Below are positions 48,410 to 57,601 of a stretch of 64,000 bases of DNA, piece by piece. This DNA comes from Streptomyces hawaiiensis (GTDB taxonomy: Bacteria; Actinomycetota; Actinomycetes; Streptomycetales; Streptomycetaceae). The notes beneath the pieces are model-generated. The model was not told the origin of the DNA, searched no databases, and saw only the letters and a program-made list of their open reading frames with translations. The stretch's first letter is position 1. The number at the start of each line of letters is the position of its first letter. A program made the translations under genes and the position numbers. The stretch spans positions 7,688,001 to 7,752,000 of the forward strand of contig NZ_CP021978.1 in the NCBI RefSeq assembly GCF_004803895.1, given 5' to 3'.

Positions 48410-50566
48410 ATGTCTCACCTCCGCGCCCCGGCCGCACGCGCAGACCGCCGTGAGGGCGGGCGGCACGGGCGGCCTGCCGTCCGCACCGCACCCGCGCTGC
48501 CCGAGACCCATATACGGTCCCAGCTGCTGCGCCTCGCGGTGCTGCCGCCCGTCGCCGTCGCCCTCAGCGGCTGCGCCGCCGTCCTCTTCACCGTCCGGTC
48601 CACCGGAGCGCGGCCGGGTCTCACACTGTGGGCCGTGCTCGGCGGCGCGGTCTTCGTGGCCCTCGTCGGCATCGCCGTCGCCGCGGTCGCCGCCGACCGG
48701 GCCGCCCGGTCCGTGCACGACCGCATCGGCGGGCTGCGTCGCAGCACCGCTCGGCGCGAGGCGGACCTGCGCACCCTCGTCGAGGCGCTGCGCCGCGGCG
48801 ACGGCCCGCCCCCACTCGCACCGCAGAGCCGGCACGGCGGCCCCGCCGAGGACGCCGACGACTTCGACCTCCTCACCGCCGACCTGTCCCGCGCGCACGA
48901 CGGCGCCGTCACCGCCGTCGTGCAGGCCTCCCAGCTCTCCAGCCAGGCCGGCAGCGAACAGAAGCTCGAGGTGTTCGTCAACCTCGCCCGGCGCCTGCAG
49001 TCCCTGGTGCACCGCGAGATCTCCATCCTCGACGAGCTGGAGAACGAGATGGAGGACCCCGACCTGCTCAAGGGGCTCTTCCACGTCGACCACCTCGCCA
49101 CCCGCATCCGCCGCCACGCCGAGAACCTCGCCGTGCTCGGCGGAGCCGTCTCCCGCCGCCAGTGGAGCAACCCGGTCCCCATGACCGAGGTGCTGCGCTC
49201 GGCCATCGCCGAGGTCGAGCAGTACTCGCGGGTCAAGCTCGTGCCGCCGATCGACGGGCAGCTGCGCGGCCACGCCGTCGCCGATGTCATCCATCTCCTG
49301 GCCGAACTCGTCGAGAACGCCACGGTGTTCTCCGCCCCGCACACCCAGGTGCTGCTGCGCGCCAACCTCGTCACCTCCGGACTCGCCGTCGAGGTCGAGG
49401 ACCGCGGTCTCGGCATGCCCCTGGAGGAGCAGACGCGGATGAACGCGCTGCTCGCCGACCCCGACCAGGTGAACGTCGCCAGGCTCCTCGCGGACGGCCG
49501 CATCGGGTTGTTCGTCGTCTCCCAGCTCGCCCGGCGGCACGGCATCACCGTCCGCCTCCAAAGCAACATCTACGGCGGAGTGCAGGCGGTGCTGGTCGTA
49601 CCGCAGGCGCTGCTGGGAGCGGAGGCGGGGGCCGGGACGGCCGGTGGAGCGGGGCAGCCGGAGGGTGCGGCGGCCGGTACTGCCCGGCCGGCTGCGCCGG
49701 GACGGCCGGACGGGCAGACCGGCCGGACCGGGCAGGGCGGGCAGACGGCGCGGCCTGGGCAGAACGGGCAGGCCGATGCTGCCGGTGCCGGTGGTGCGTC
49801 CAGGGGGCTGTCCCTCGTCGGGGACGCTGACTTCGGCGTCTCGTCCGTGCCGCTGCCCGCGTCCGGCTCAGGGCCGTCGGTCCCGCTCTCCGCACCCGCC
49901 GCATCCCGGGGGCACGAGCAGGAAGCCGAACCTGCCCCGGGCGGGATCGCGCAGAGCGGCCGGCCCGCGCCCCTGCCCATGCGGGGGGCCCGCCGGGAGC
50001 GTCCTACCCCGGCCGAGGCACGGCCCGGTATCAGCCCCGACGACCGGCGCGTCCTCGCCGAGAACGTCACCGCGCCTCCCACCCCGCGCAACGGCACGGT
50101 GCGCGGCACCATGGGCAAGCCCCAACTGCCTCGTCGCCGCGCCCAGGAGCACATCGCACCCCAGCTGCGTGACGGCCCGACGCCACGCCAGGACCCCGAG
50201 CATGTCGTGGGTCACGACCCCGGTCTCATGGCGGCCTTCCAGCGCGGCATCAGCCTCGCCGAGGCCCAGCAGAGCATGGAGGCCGGGAACACGGACTGGG
50301 GCGACATGGACGCGGGCCACGCGGACTCCGCCCACATGGACCCCGCCCACATGGACCCCGCCCACATGGACCCCGCCCACATGGACCCCGCCCACACGGA
50401 CCCGACACCCAGCGGGCCCGCCCTCAGGGACCCGATGCCCGTGCGGCCGGTTCACCTCGAGGCGCTCCCCTCGGAGCTGTCCCCCTCGAACAGGCCGACG
50501 CCCGGGTCCCGTTCCGACCACCGCACGACCACCACCCGGCAGGACGGGAGCGCACCCGCCGGATGA
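48410..50566 (+). CDS. cvnA: Conservon sensor-kinase-like protein CvnA
   Basis: About 718 residues from ATG 48410 (GAGGA 7 bases upstream). Two hydrophobic segments (about 42-62 and 72-98) anchor it in the membrane with a very short outside loop. A helical part (LFVNLARRLQSLVHREISILDELE) leads to a GHKL ATPase domain with N-box LLAELVENATVFSAP (about 297) and the G2-type block GRIGLFVVSQLARRHG. There is no obvious phosphoacceptor His-box of classical kinases, as usual for CvnA. The C-terminal 230 residues are Gly/Ala/Pro/Gln-rich and include tandem AHMDP repeats. Conservons act like membrane-bound G-protein systems in development; the stop overlaps the next start. Confidence 0.9.
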   Translation: MSHLRAPAARADRREGGRHGRPAVRTAPALPETHIRSQLLRLAVLPPVAVALSGCAAVLFTVRSTGARPGLTLWAVLGGAVFVALVGIAVAAVAADRAARSVHDRIGGLRRSTARREADLRTLVEALRRGDGPPPLAPQSRHGGPAEDADDFDLLTADLSRAHDGAVTAVVQASQLSSQAGSEQKLEVFVNLARRLQSLVHREISILDELENEMEDPDLLKGLFHVDHLATRIRRHAENLAVLGGAVSRRQWSNPVPMTEVLRSAIAEVEQYSRVKLVPPIDGQLRGHAVADVIHLLAELVENATVFSAPHTQVLLRANLVTSGLAVEVEDRGLGMPLEEQTRMNALLADPDQVNVARLLADGRIGLFVVSQLARRHGITVRLQSNIYGGVQAVLVVPQALLGAEAGAGTAGGAGQPEGAAAGTARPAAPGRPDGQTGRTGQGGQTARPGQNGQADAAGAGGASRGLSLVGDADFGVSSVPLPASGSGPSVPLSAPAASRGHEQEAEPAPGGIAQSGRPAPLPMRGARRERPTPAEARPGISPDDRRVLAENVTAPPTPRNGTVRGTMGKPQLPRRRAQEHIAPQLRDGPTPRQDPEHVVGHDPGLMAAFQRGISLAEAQQSMEAGNTDWGDMDAGHADSAHMDPAHMDPAHMDPAHMDPAHTDPTPSGPALRDPMPVRPVHLEALPSELSPSNRPTPGSRSDHRTTTTRQDGSAPAG
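50330..50404 (+). repeat. 15-bp tandem repeat within cvnA
   Basis: Four perfect copies and one degenerate copy of GCCCACATGGACCCC (50330-50404) encode AHMDP five times, the last as AHTDP. The unit is 5 codons, so copy-number change keeps the reading frame. Confidence 0.9.
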
Positions 50567-50634
50567 CCACCCCCCTTCCCACCCCCACCCCCAGCGCTCC
50601 CGCAGACCTTCGTACCCCAAGGAGTCGATCCACC

Positions 50635-51066
50635 ATGGCGAGCGATGCGCCGACCGCCCATGTTTCCGATCTCGACTGGCTGATGAGCGGCCTCGTGCAG
50701 CGCGTGCCGCACACGAGTGCCGCGGTGCTCCTGTCCTGCGACGGGCTCGTGAAGTCCGTGCACGGCCTCGACCCGGACAGCGCCGACCACATGGCCGCCC
50801 TGGCCTCCGGCCTGTACTCCCTCGGCCGCAGCGCCGGTGTCCGCTTCGGCGACGGCGGCGACGTCCGGCAGGTCGTCGTCGAACTCGCCTCGACCCTGCT
50901 GTTCGTCACCACCGCCGGCTCCGGCACCTGCCTGGCCGTGCTCGCCGGCCGCGAGGCCGACGCGGCCGTGCTGGGCTACGAGATGGCCATGCTGGTCAAG
51001 AGCGTCCGCCCCTACCTGGTGACCGCTCCCCGGCAATCCGTCGAATCCCCGGCGATGAGGCCTTGA
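50635..51066 (+). CDS. cvnB: Roadblock/LC7-domain protein CvnB
   Basis: 143 residues from ATG 50635, preceded by AAGGAG at 10 bases; an ATG at 50563 overlapping the cvnA stop would add 24 Pro/Ser/Thr residues. The sequence HVSDLDWLMSGLVQRVPHTSAAVLLSCDGLVKSVHGLDPDSADHMAALASGLYSLGR is the standard CvnB roadblock fold (MglB-like), which acts on the partner GTPase. Second gene of the conservon. Confidence 0.93.
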   Translation: MASDAPTAHVSDLDWLMSGLVQRVPHTSAAVLLSCDGLVKSVHGLDPDSADHMAALASGLYSLGRSAGVRFGDGGDVRQVVVELASTLLFVTTAGSGTCLAVLAGREADAAVLGYEMAMLVKSVRPYLVTAPRQSVESPAMRP

Positions 51067-51068
51067 GC

Positions 51069-51440
51069 GTGACGGCGGCCGGTGACGGGCCCTGGCTCGA
51101 CGACGCGGCCGGGCGGCTGGTGCGGCCGTTCACGGTCAGCAACGGCCGCACCCGTCCGACCGTCGCGCTCGACCTCGTGTCGCAGGTGATGGCCACCGGG
51201 GCGACCCCCCTCGGCTATCTCGGCCCCGAACACGCGCAGGCCCTCGAACGGTGCCGCGTGCCCGTCGCCGTCGCCGAGGTCGCCGCCCATCTCAAACTGC
51301 CGGTGGCCGTCACCAAGGTGCTGCTGGCGGACCTCGTCGACTGCGGGGCGCTGACCACCAAGCCCCCCGCGTTCCACCACAACCCGACGGACCGGGCCCT
51401 TCTGGAGGCAGTGCTCGATGGACTACGACGACAGCTCTGA
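51069..51440 (+). CDS. cvnC: DUF742-family protein CvnC
   Basis: 123 residues from GTG 51069 (a TTG at 51063 overlaps the previous stop and is an alternative). The RLVRPFTVSNGRTRPTVALDLVSQVMATG segment and the winged-helix-like CRVPVAVAEVAAHLKLPVAVTKVLLADLVDCGAL are typical of DUF742. CvnC interacts with CvnA and CvnB in the conservon model. Its 3' end overlaps cvnD by 23 bases, implying translational coupling. Confidence 0.92.
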   Translation: MTAAGDGPWLDDAAGRLVRPFTVSNGRTRPTVALDLVSQVMATGATPLGYLGPEHAQALERCRVPVAVAEVAAHLKLPVAVTKVLLADLVDCGALTTKPPAFHHNPTDRALLEAVLDGLRRQL

Positions 51441-52047
51441 CTACACCGACGGACCGGGCCACGGCGCCGACCCGTTCCCCACCGCGCTGAAGATCCTGGT
51501 CGCGGGCGGGTTCGGCGTGGGCAAAACGACCTTCGTCGGCGCGGTCAGCGAGATCGCGCCGCTCAGCACGGAGGAACTGCTCACCACCGTCAGTGCCGCG
51601 ACCGACAACCTCGACGGCATCGAGAACAAGGTCGAGACGACCGTGGCCATGGACTTCGGCCGCATCACCCTCGACCCGGAACATGTGCTGTACCTGTTCG
51701 GCACGCCCGGCCAGGAGCGGTTCTGGTTCATGTGGGACGAGTTGTGCGAGGGCGCGCTCGGCGCGGTCATCCTCGCCGACACCCGCCGGCTGCAGGAGTG
51801 CTTCGCCGCCGTCGACTTCTTCGAACAGCGCGGCCTCGGTTTCATCATCGCCGTCAACGAGTTCGACGGCGCCTACCGCTACGACCCCGATGAGGTGCGC
51901 GGTGCCCTGGACCTGTCCGACGACGTCCCCGTCGTCTGCTGCGACGCGCGCATCTCCAGCTCCGGGGTGCAGACCCTGCTGACCCTGGTGCGCCATCTCA
52001 TCGCCCACACGCCGGCCCCCGCGACGGGCTATGGCGCCCACATGTGA
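51418..52047 (+). CDS. cvnD: Small GTP-binding protein CvnD
   Basis: 209 residues. The G1/Walker A motif is AGGFGVGKTT (29-38); G3 is in LFGTPGQERFWFMWDEL, where the usual DxxG is replaced by GTPGQE as in MglA/CvnD GTPases; NEFD (about 141) serves as the G4-like segment. CvnD is the switch component controlled by CvnB. It precedes a GAF gene by 60 bases. Confidence 0.94.
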   Translation: MDYDDSSDYTDGPGHGADPFPTALKILVAGGFGVGKTTFVGAVSEIAPLSTEELLTTVSAATDNLDGIENKVETTVAMDFGRITLDPEHVLYLFGTPGQERFWFMWDELCEGALGAVILADTRRLQECFAAVDFFEQRGLGFIIAVNEFDGAYRYDPDEVRGALDLSDDVPVVCCDARISSSGVQTLLTLVRHLIAHTPAPATGYGAHM

Positions 52048-52107
52048 CCCCCTCACACCGCCACGGAGTTCATATATGACGCAAGCCCACAGCCCAGGAG
52101 CTCGCCC

Positions 52108-52680
52108 ATGACCTACGACCCGCCGCGCCCGGCCGGTCGTCTGCTGCTCACACCCGAGGACAAGGAGGCCCCCGCCCGCACCCGCCGACTGCGCCGACTG
52201 GGCCTGGGGGAGCGTCCCGAACCCGCACTCGACGCCTTCGCGCACCGCCTCGCCGAGCTCACCGGGGCGCCGTACGCCATGGTCAACCTCCCCGACGAAC
52301 AAGGGCAGTTCTACGCCGGCCTGTACGTGCCGGCTGTCACGCCGGTGGTGCGCAGCGACGGCACCAGCCCGCGCCTCAGCCGCGCCCTGCCCCGCGACCA
52401 CGGCTTCTGCCCCCATGTCGTGGCACGCCGCAAGGCCCTCGCCTTGGAGGACGTCGGCGACTATCCGCGGTTCGCCGGCAATCCGGTCGTCGACGAGTTC
52501 GGCATCCGTTCCTACCTGGGGGCACCGCTCATCGACGCCACGGGCCTGGTGCTGGGCACGGTCAGCGTCGCGGACGTCGAACCGCGGCCGTGGGGCAAGC
52601 CGGGCCTGACGGCGATCAAGGACCACGCCGCGCAGCTCGTCGTGGAGCTGGAGAGCCGGGGCGGCCTGCCGCCCTACTGA
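52108..52680 (+). CDS. GAF-domain protein linked to the conservon
   Basis: 190 residues from ATG 52108 (CAGGAG upstream). A single GAF domain fills residues about 35-180: AHRLAELTGAPYAMVNLPDEQGQFYAGLY, the CPHVVARRKALALEDVGDYPRFAGNP block and YLGAPLIDATGLVLGTVSVADVEPRPW. The conserved Cys in GFCPHVV resembles GAF proteins that sense redox state or bind tetrapyrroles, but no ligand is proven. It likely forms a fifth conservon gene, feeding a signal to CvnA-D; many conservons instead end in a P450. Confidence 0.82.
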   Translation: MTYDPPRPAGRLLLTPEDKEAPARTRRLRRLGLGERPEPALDAFAHRLAELTGAPYAMVNLPDEQGQFYAGLYVPAVTPVVRSDGTSPRLSRALPRDHGFCPHVVARRKALALEDVGDYPRFAGNPVVDEFGIRSYLGAPLIDATGLVLGTVSVADVEPRPWGKPGLTAIKDHAAQLVVELESRGGLPPY

Positions 52681-52861
52681 AGCCCCTTGCAGCCGTGGGC
52701 CTCGCGAGGGTGTGAAGGAGAGCTGAGGCGGCGCTTAAGAAAACCTCGATGGACCGGCGTGGTCGCCGTACGGCAGATTGCTGTGCGATCCCACTCCTCT
52801 CCCGGTCCAGGGGTTCCTTCGGCATACCCGGAGCCGGGACTCACCCTCAGGAGCCGTAGCG

Positions 52862-53890
52862 GTGAAGGCGCTGGTCAAACAGAAGGCGGAACCCGGGCTG
52901 TGGCTCGCGGACGTCCCGGAGCCCGCCGTCGGGCCCGGCGACGTACTCATCAAGGTGCTGCGCACCGGCATCTGCGGCACCGACCTGCACATCCGGGCCT
53001 GGGACGGCTGGGCCCAGCAGGCGATCAGCACCCCGCTCGTGGTCGGACACGAGTTCGTCGGCGAGGTCGTCCAGACCGGGCGGGACGTCACCGACATCGG
53101 CATCGGCGACCGGGTGAGCGGCGAGGGCCACCTGGTGTGCGGCAAGTGCCGCAACTGCCTGGCCGGCCGCCGGCACCTGTGCCGGGCCACCGTGGGTCTC
53201 GGGGTGGGCCGGGACGGGGCGTTCGCCGAGTACGTCGCCCTGCCCGCCGCCAACGTCTGGGTGCACCGGGTCCCCGTCGACCTCGACGTGGCCGCGATCT
53301 TCGACCCGTTCGGCAACGCCGTGCACACCGCGCTGTCGTTCCCGCTCGTCGGCGAGGACGTCCTGATCACCGGTGCGGGCCCCATCGGCCTGATGGCGGC
53401 CGCCGTGGCCAAGCACGCCGGCGCCCGCAACGTCGTGATCACCGACGTCAGCCAGGAGCGGCTGGAGCTGGCCCGCAAGATCGGCGTCAGCCTCGCGCTC
53501 GACGTCTCCGGCTCCACCATCGCCGACGGGCAGCGCACCCTCGGACTGCGCGAGGGCTTCGACATCGGCCTTGAGATGTCCGGGCGGCCCGAGGCCATGC
53601 GCGACATGATCGCCAACATGACGCACGGCGGGCGGATCGCGATGCTCGGCCTGCCCGCGCAGGAGTTCCCCGTCGACTGGTCCCGCGTCGTCACCTCGAT
53701 GATCACCATCAAGGGCATCTACGGCCGCGAGATGTTCGAGACCTGGTACGCCATGTCGGTCCTGCTCGAAGCCGGGCTGGACCTCGCGCCCGTCATCACC
53801 GGCCGCTACGGCCACCGCGACTACGAGGCGGCGTTCGAGGACGCGGCGAGCGGCCGCGGTGGCAAGGTCATCCTCGACTGGACCGCGTAA
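52862..53890 (+). CDS. tdh: L-threonine 3-dehydrogenase
   Basis: 342 residues from GTG 52862 (CAGGAG 9-10 bases upstream). A zinc medium-chain dehydrogenase: catalytic zinc ligands C38, H63 and E64, structural zinc cysteines C93, C96, C99 and C107, and the NAD-binding GAGPIGLMAA (about 171-180). The TGICGTDLHIRAWDGWAQ and GLEMSGRPEAMRDM blocks are specific to TDH. It oxidises threonine to 2-amino-3-ketobutyrate, which the downstream Kbl splits. Gap to kbl: 35 bases. The 181-base leader before it has no recognisable riboswitch. Confidence 0.96.
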   Translation: MKALVKQKAEPGLWLADVPEPAVGPGDVLIKVLRTGICGTDLHIRAWDGWAQQAISTPLVVGHEFVGEVVQTGRDVTDIGIGDRVSGEGHLVCGKCRNCLAGRRHLCRATVGLGVGRDGAFAEYVALPAANVWVHRVPVDLDVAAIFDPFGNAVHTALSFPLVGEDVLITGAGPIGLMAAAVAKHAGARNVVITDVSQERLELARKIGVSLALDVSGSTIADGQRTLGLREGFDIGLEMSGRPEAMRDMIANMTHGGRIAMLGLPAQEFPVDWSRVVTSMITIKGIYGREMFETWYAMSVLLEAGLDLAPVITGRYGHRDYEAAFEDAASGRGGKVILDWTA

Positions 53891-53925
53891 CTCCCCTTCC
53901 CCGCAAGCACCTCAGGAGCTTCCCG

Positions 53926-55113
<1,188 letters not shown>

Positions 55114-55155
55114 GGCTGACAGACAGCACAGGTCGGATTTGAGACAATCGATCGC

Positions 55156-56058
55156 ATGATCGAAGCGCGGCGGCTCCACATCCTCCGGGCGGTGGCCGAC
55201 CACCGTACGGTGACGGCGGCTGCCGCCGCGCTGTATCTCACCCCGTCGGCCGTCTCCCAGCAGCTCGCCGCCCTGGAGCAGGAGACCGGCCACCGGCTCG
55301 TCGAGCGCGGCGCCAAGGGAGTACGGCTCACCCCCGCCGGCGAGATCCTGCTCAACCACACCAACGCCGTCCTCGCCCAGCTGGAGCGGGCCGAGGCCGA
55401 GCTGGCCGCGTACAGCTCCGGCGCGGCCGGCACCGTCACGGTCGCCTCCTTCGCCACCGGCATTGCCCTGGTCGTCGCGCCCGCCGTGGCCGGTCTCGCC
55501 CGGTCGGCGCCCGGGATCCGCATCCGCGTCCAGGACGCCGAGGGCGACGCCAGCCTGCTGATGGTGCTGGACCGGCAGGTCGATGTCGCCGTCGCCGTCG
55601 AGTACCGCGGGGCGCCGCCCGCCGACGACCCGCGACTGGCCCACGTACCGCTGTACGCCGAGCCCTTCGACGCGGTCGTCCCGGTCACCCACCGCCTGGC
55701 CGACGCGGCCGAGGTGCCCCTCGCCGAACTGGCCAAGGACCCGTGGATCGGCCCGTACCCCGGCAACCCCTGCCACGACGTGGTGATCCTGGCCTGCGAG
55801 AGCGCCGGTTTCCAGCCCCGCATGGAGCACTCCTCGGACGACTTCCGCGCGGTCGTCGCCCTCGCCTCGGCCGACGCGGGCGTCGCCCTGGTGCCGCGCT
55901 CGGCGCTGCGCGGCATGGACCTCACCGGGGTGGTCGTACGCCCCGTCGACGGGACGGCCCCCACCCGCAGGGTCTTCGCCGCCGTACGCAGGGGAGCCGA
56001 GGAGCACCCCCTGATCCGCCCGGTGCTGGACGCGCTCGGCGCGGCGGCCCGGGTGTGA
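55156..56058 (+). CDS. LysR-family transcriptional regulator
   Basis: 300 residues. The winged helix-turn-helix is residues 1-60 (RRLHILRAVADHRTVTAAAAALYLTPSAVSQQLAALEQETGHRLVERG), followed by the substrate-binding-protein-like effector domain. It lies 42 bases after kbl on the same strand, so it may control threonine catabolism or be cotranscribed, though LysR regulators are more often divergent from their targets. No T-N11-A site was identified with confidence in the short gap. Confidence 0.92.
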   Translation: MIEARRLHILRAVADHRTVTAAAAALYLTPSAVSQQLAALEQETGHRLVERGAKGVRLTPAGEILLNHTNAVLAQLERAEAELAAYSSGAAGTVTVASFATGIALVVAPAVAGLARSAPGIRIRVQDAEGDASLLMVLDRQVDVAVAVEYRGAPPADDPRLAHVPLYAEPFDAVVPVTHRLADAAEVPLAELAKDPWIGPYPGNPCHDVVILACESAGFQPRMEHSSDDFRAVVALASADAGVALVPRSALRGMDLTGVVVRPVDGTAPTRRVFAAVRRGAEEHPLIRPVLDALGAAARV

Positions 56059-56078
56059 GCGGCCCGTAACCCGCATGT

Positions 56079-56109
56079 CTCATATCCGGGATAGCATCCC
56101 GGATATGAG
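56079..56109. promoter_or_regulatory. Perfect 14-bp inverted repeat overlapping a start codon
   Basis: CTCATATCCGGGAT (56079-56092) and its exact reverse complement (56096-56109) flank AGC. The ATG of the XRE-cupin gene (56105-56107) lies inside the right arm. The repeat is probably the operator of that regulator; the transcript may be leaderless or start within it, so one bound dimer would block both transcription and start-site access. Confidence 0.75.
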
Positions 56110-56677
56110 AAGCAACGAGGTGGACCCCGTCGACGCCCGGCTGGGCGCACGCCTGGCCGAGCTGCGGGCCGAACACGGCTGGTCCCTGGGCGAGTTGGCG
56201 GACCGCAGCGGGGTGAGCCGGTCGACCCTGTCCCGGGCCGAACGGGCGGAGATCAGTCCCACGGCCGCACTGCTGAACCGCCTGTGCGCCGTCTACGGGC
56301 GCACCATGTCCCAGCTGCTCAGCGAGGTCGAGGCCGAACCGGAGGCCGTCGTCCGCTCCACCGGCCAGCCCGTGTGGCAGGACCGGGCCTCCGGCTTCGT
56401 ACGACGCTCCGTGTCACCCCCGCATGCCGCCCTGCGCGGCGAACTCGTCGAGGCCCGTCTCTCGCCCGGCGCCGACATCGCCTACGACCGTCCGCCCGTG
56501 ACCGGACTGGAGCAGCACATCTGGATCCTGGAGGGTGCGCTGGAGGTGACCGCACAGGACACCGAACACCACCTCGGCACCGGCGACTGCCTGCGGCTGC
56601 GAGTGTGGGGCCCGACCCGGTTCCGGTGCACGGCCCCCGAGGGCGTCCGTTATCTGCTGGCGGTGGTGCGGCCGTGA
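56105..56677 (+). CDS. XRE-family regulator with cupin domain
   Basis: 190 residues from ATG 56105; an ATG at 56075 in the same frame lies before the palindrome and is less likely. HTH residues about 10-65 (LGARLAELRAEHGWSLGELADRSGVSRSTLSRAERAEISPT), cupin residues about 95-188 (ELVEARLSPGADIAYDRPP, LEQHIWILEGALEVTAQD, LGTGDCLRLRVWGPTRFRC). There is no usable ribosome binding site, which supports a leaderless mRNA. The stop overlaps the GNAT gene (GTGA), suggesting control of the acetyltransferase. Confidence 0.9.
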   Translation: MRSNEVDPVDARLGARLAELRAEHGWSLGELADRSGVSRSTLSRAERAEISPTAALLNRLCAVYGRTMSQLLSEVEAEPEAVVRSTGQPVWQDRASGFVRRSVSPPHAALRGELVEARLSPGADIAYDRPPVTGLEQHIWILEGALEVTAQDTEHHLGTGDCLRLRVWGPTRFRCTAPEGVRYLLAVVRP

Positions 56678-57201
56678 TCCGCCTGGACGGCACCCTGCTG
56701 CTCGCCCGCGCATCCCAGTTGGCGGATCTGCTGGCAGCCACCGTGAACGGGGGCGCCTCGGTCGGCTTCCTCGCCCCGCTCCGTCATGCGGAGGCTCTGG
56801 CCTGGTGGGAGGGGCGGGCCGCCGACGTGGCCGCGGGCCGGCTCGCCGTATGGGCGGCGCACGACGGGGACCGGGTGCTCGGCACCGTGAGCCTGGCCTT
56901 CCCCGACAAGGCCAACAGCAGTCACCGTGCCGAGCTCGTGAAGCTGATGGTGCACCCGGACGCCCGTGGGCGCGGCCTCGGCCGCGGGCTCCTGGCCACG
57001 GCGGAGGAAGCGGCCGCGGCGGCCGGTGTCACCCTCCTGCACCTGGACACCGAGACCGCCGGCCCCGCCGAGCGTCTGTACCGGTCCGCCGGCTGGACCG
57101 CGATCGGTGCGATCCCCGACTACGCGGCCGACCCCGGCGGAGTGCTGCGGCCGACGACGATCTACTACAAGCGCGTACCGGCAACCGCTCTCACCAGGTG
57201 A
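56674..57201 (+). CDS. GNAT-family N-acetyltransferase
   Basis: 175 residues from a GTG overlapping the regulator stop. The acetyl-CoA-binding motif A is LVKLMVHPDARGRGLGRGLLATAEEAA (about 87-113, R-x-x-G-x-G/A type), preceded by GTVSLAFPDKANSSHRAE and followed by HLDTETAGPAERLYRSAGWTAIG. It acetylates a small amine or peptide; the substrate is unknown. Coupled to the upstream XRE-cupin gene as a two-gene unit. Confidence 0.92.
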   Translation: MIRLDGTLLLARASQLADLLAATVNGGASVGFLAPLRHAEALAWWEGRAADVAAGRLAVWAAHDGDRVLGTVSLAFPDKANSSHRAELVKLMVHPDARGRGLGRGLLATAEEAAAAAGVTLLHLDTETAGPAERLYRSAGWTAIGAIPDYAADPGGVLRPTTIYYKRVPATALTR

Positions 57202-57231
57202 TTGTCAGTGCGAGCCGATACGGTGCCTGCC

Positions 57232-57588
57232 ATGCAGGATGCCGAAGACGTACGACGGATCGCCCTGTCCCTGCCGGACACGACGGAGAAGATCGCCTGG
57301 AGCATGCCCACGTTCCGGGTCGCGGGAAAGATGTTCGCCACGCTGCCGGAGGACGAGACCTCCATCGCCGTCCGCTGCCCCAAGGAGGAGCGCGACGAAC
57401 TGGTGCTCGCCGAGCCGGGAAAGTTCTGGATCGCCGACCACGAGTCCCAGTTCGCCTGGGTGCGGGCCCGGCTCGACGCCATCGAGGACGAGGCCGAGCT
57501 GCGGGACATCCTCGCCGACTCCTGGCGTCAGGCGGCCCCGCCCCGGCTGCTGGAGGCCCATCCCCCGCTCGGCCGCCCCGCGCAGTGA
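57232..57588 (+). CDS. MmcQ/YjbR-family DNA-binding-fold protein
   Basis: 118 residues from ATG 57232. The conserved blocks DVRRIALSLPDTTEKIAWSMPTFRVAGKMFATL, RCPKEERDELVLAEPGKFWIADH and WVRARLDAIEDEAELRDILADSWRQAAPPRLLEAH define this small alpha-beta family, named for a double-wing structure; no biological role is established. An upstream in-frame TTG is not favoured. The gene is convergent with the split transketolase. Confidence 0.9.
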   Translation: MQDAEDVRRIALSLPDTTEKIAWSMPTFRVAGKMFATLPEDETSIAVRCPKEERDELVLAEPGKFWIADHESQFAWVRARLDAIEDEAELRDILADSWRQAAPPRLLEAHPPLGRPAQ

Positions 57589-57601
57589 CGTCCTGCCGGT
57601 C

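Noticed and set aside
50330..50404. Short direct repeats as a CRISPR array
   Set aside because: The units are 15 bp, contiguous without spacers, in frame inside cvnA, and no cas genes are nearby.
52681..52861. Riboswitch before tdh
   Set aside because: I looked for glycine- or lysine-type blocks and found none; there is no convincing conserved core.
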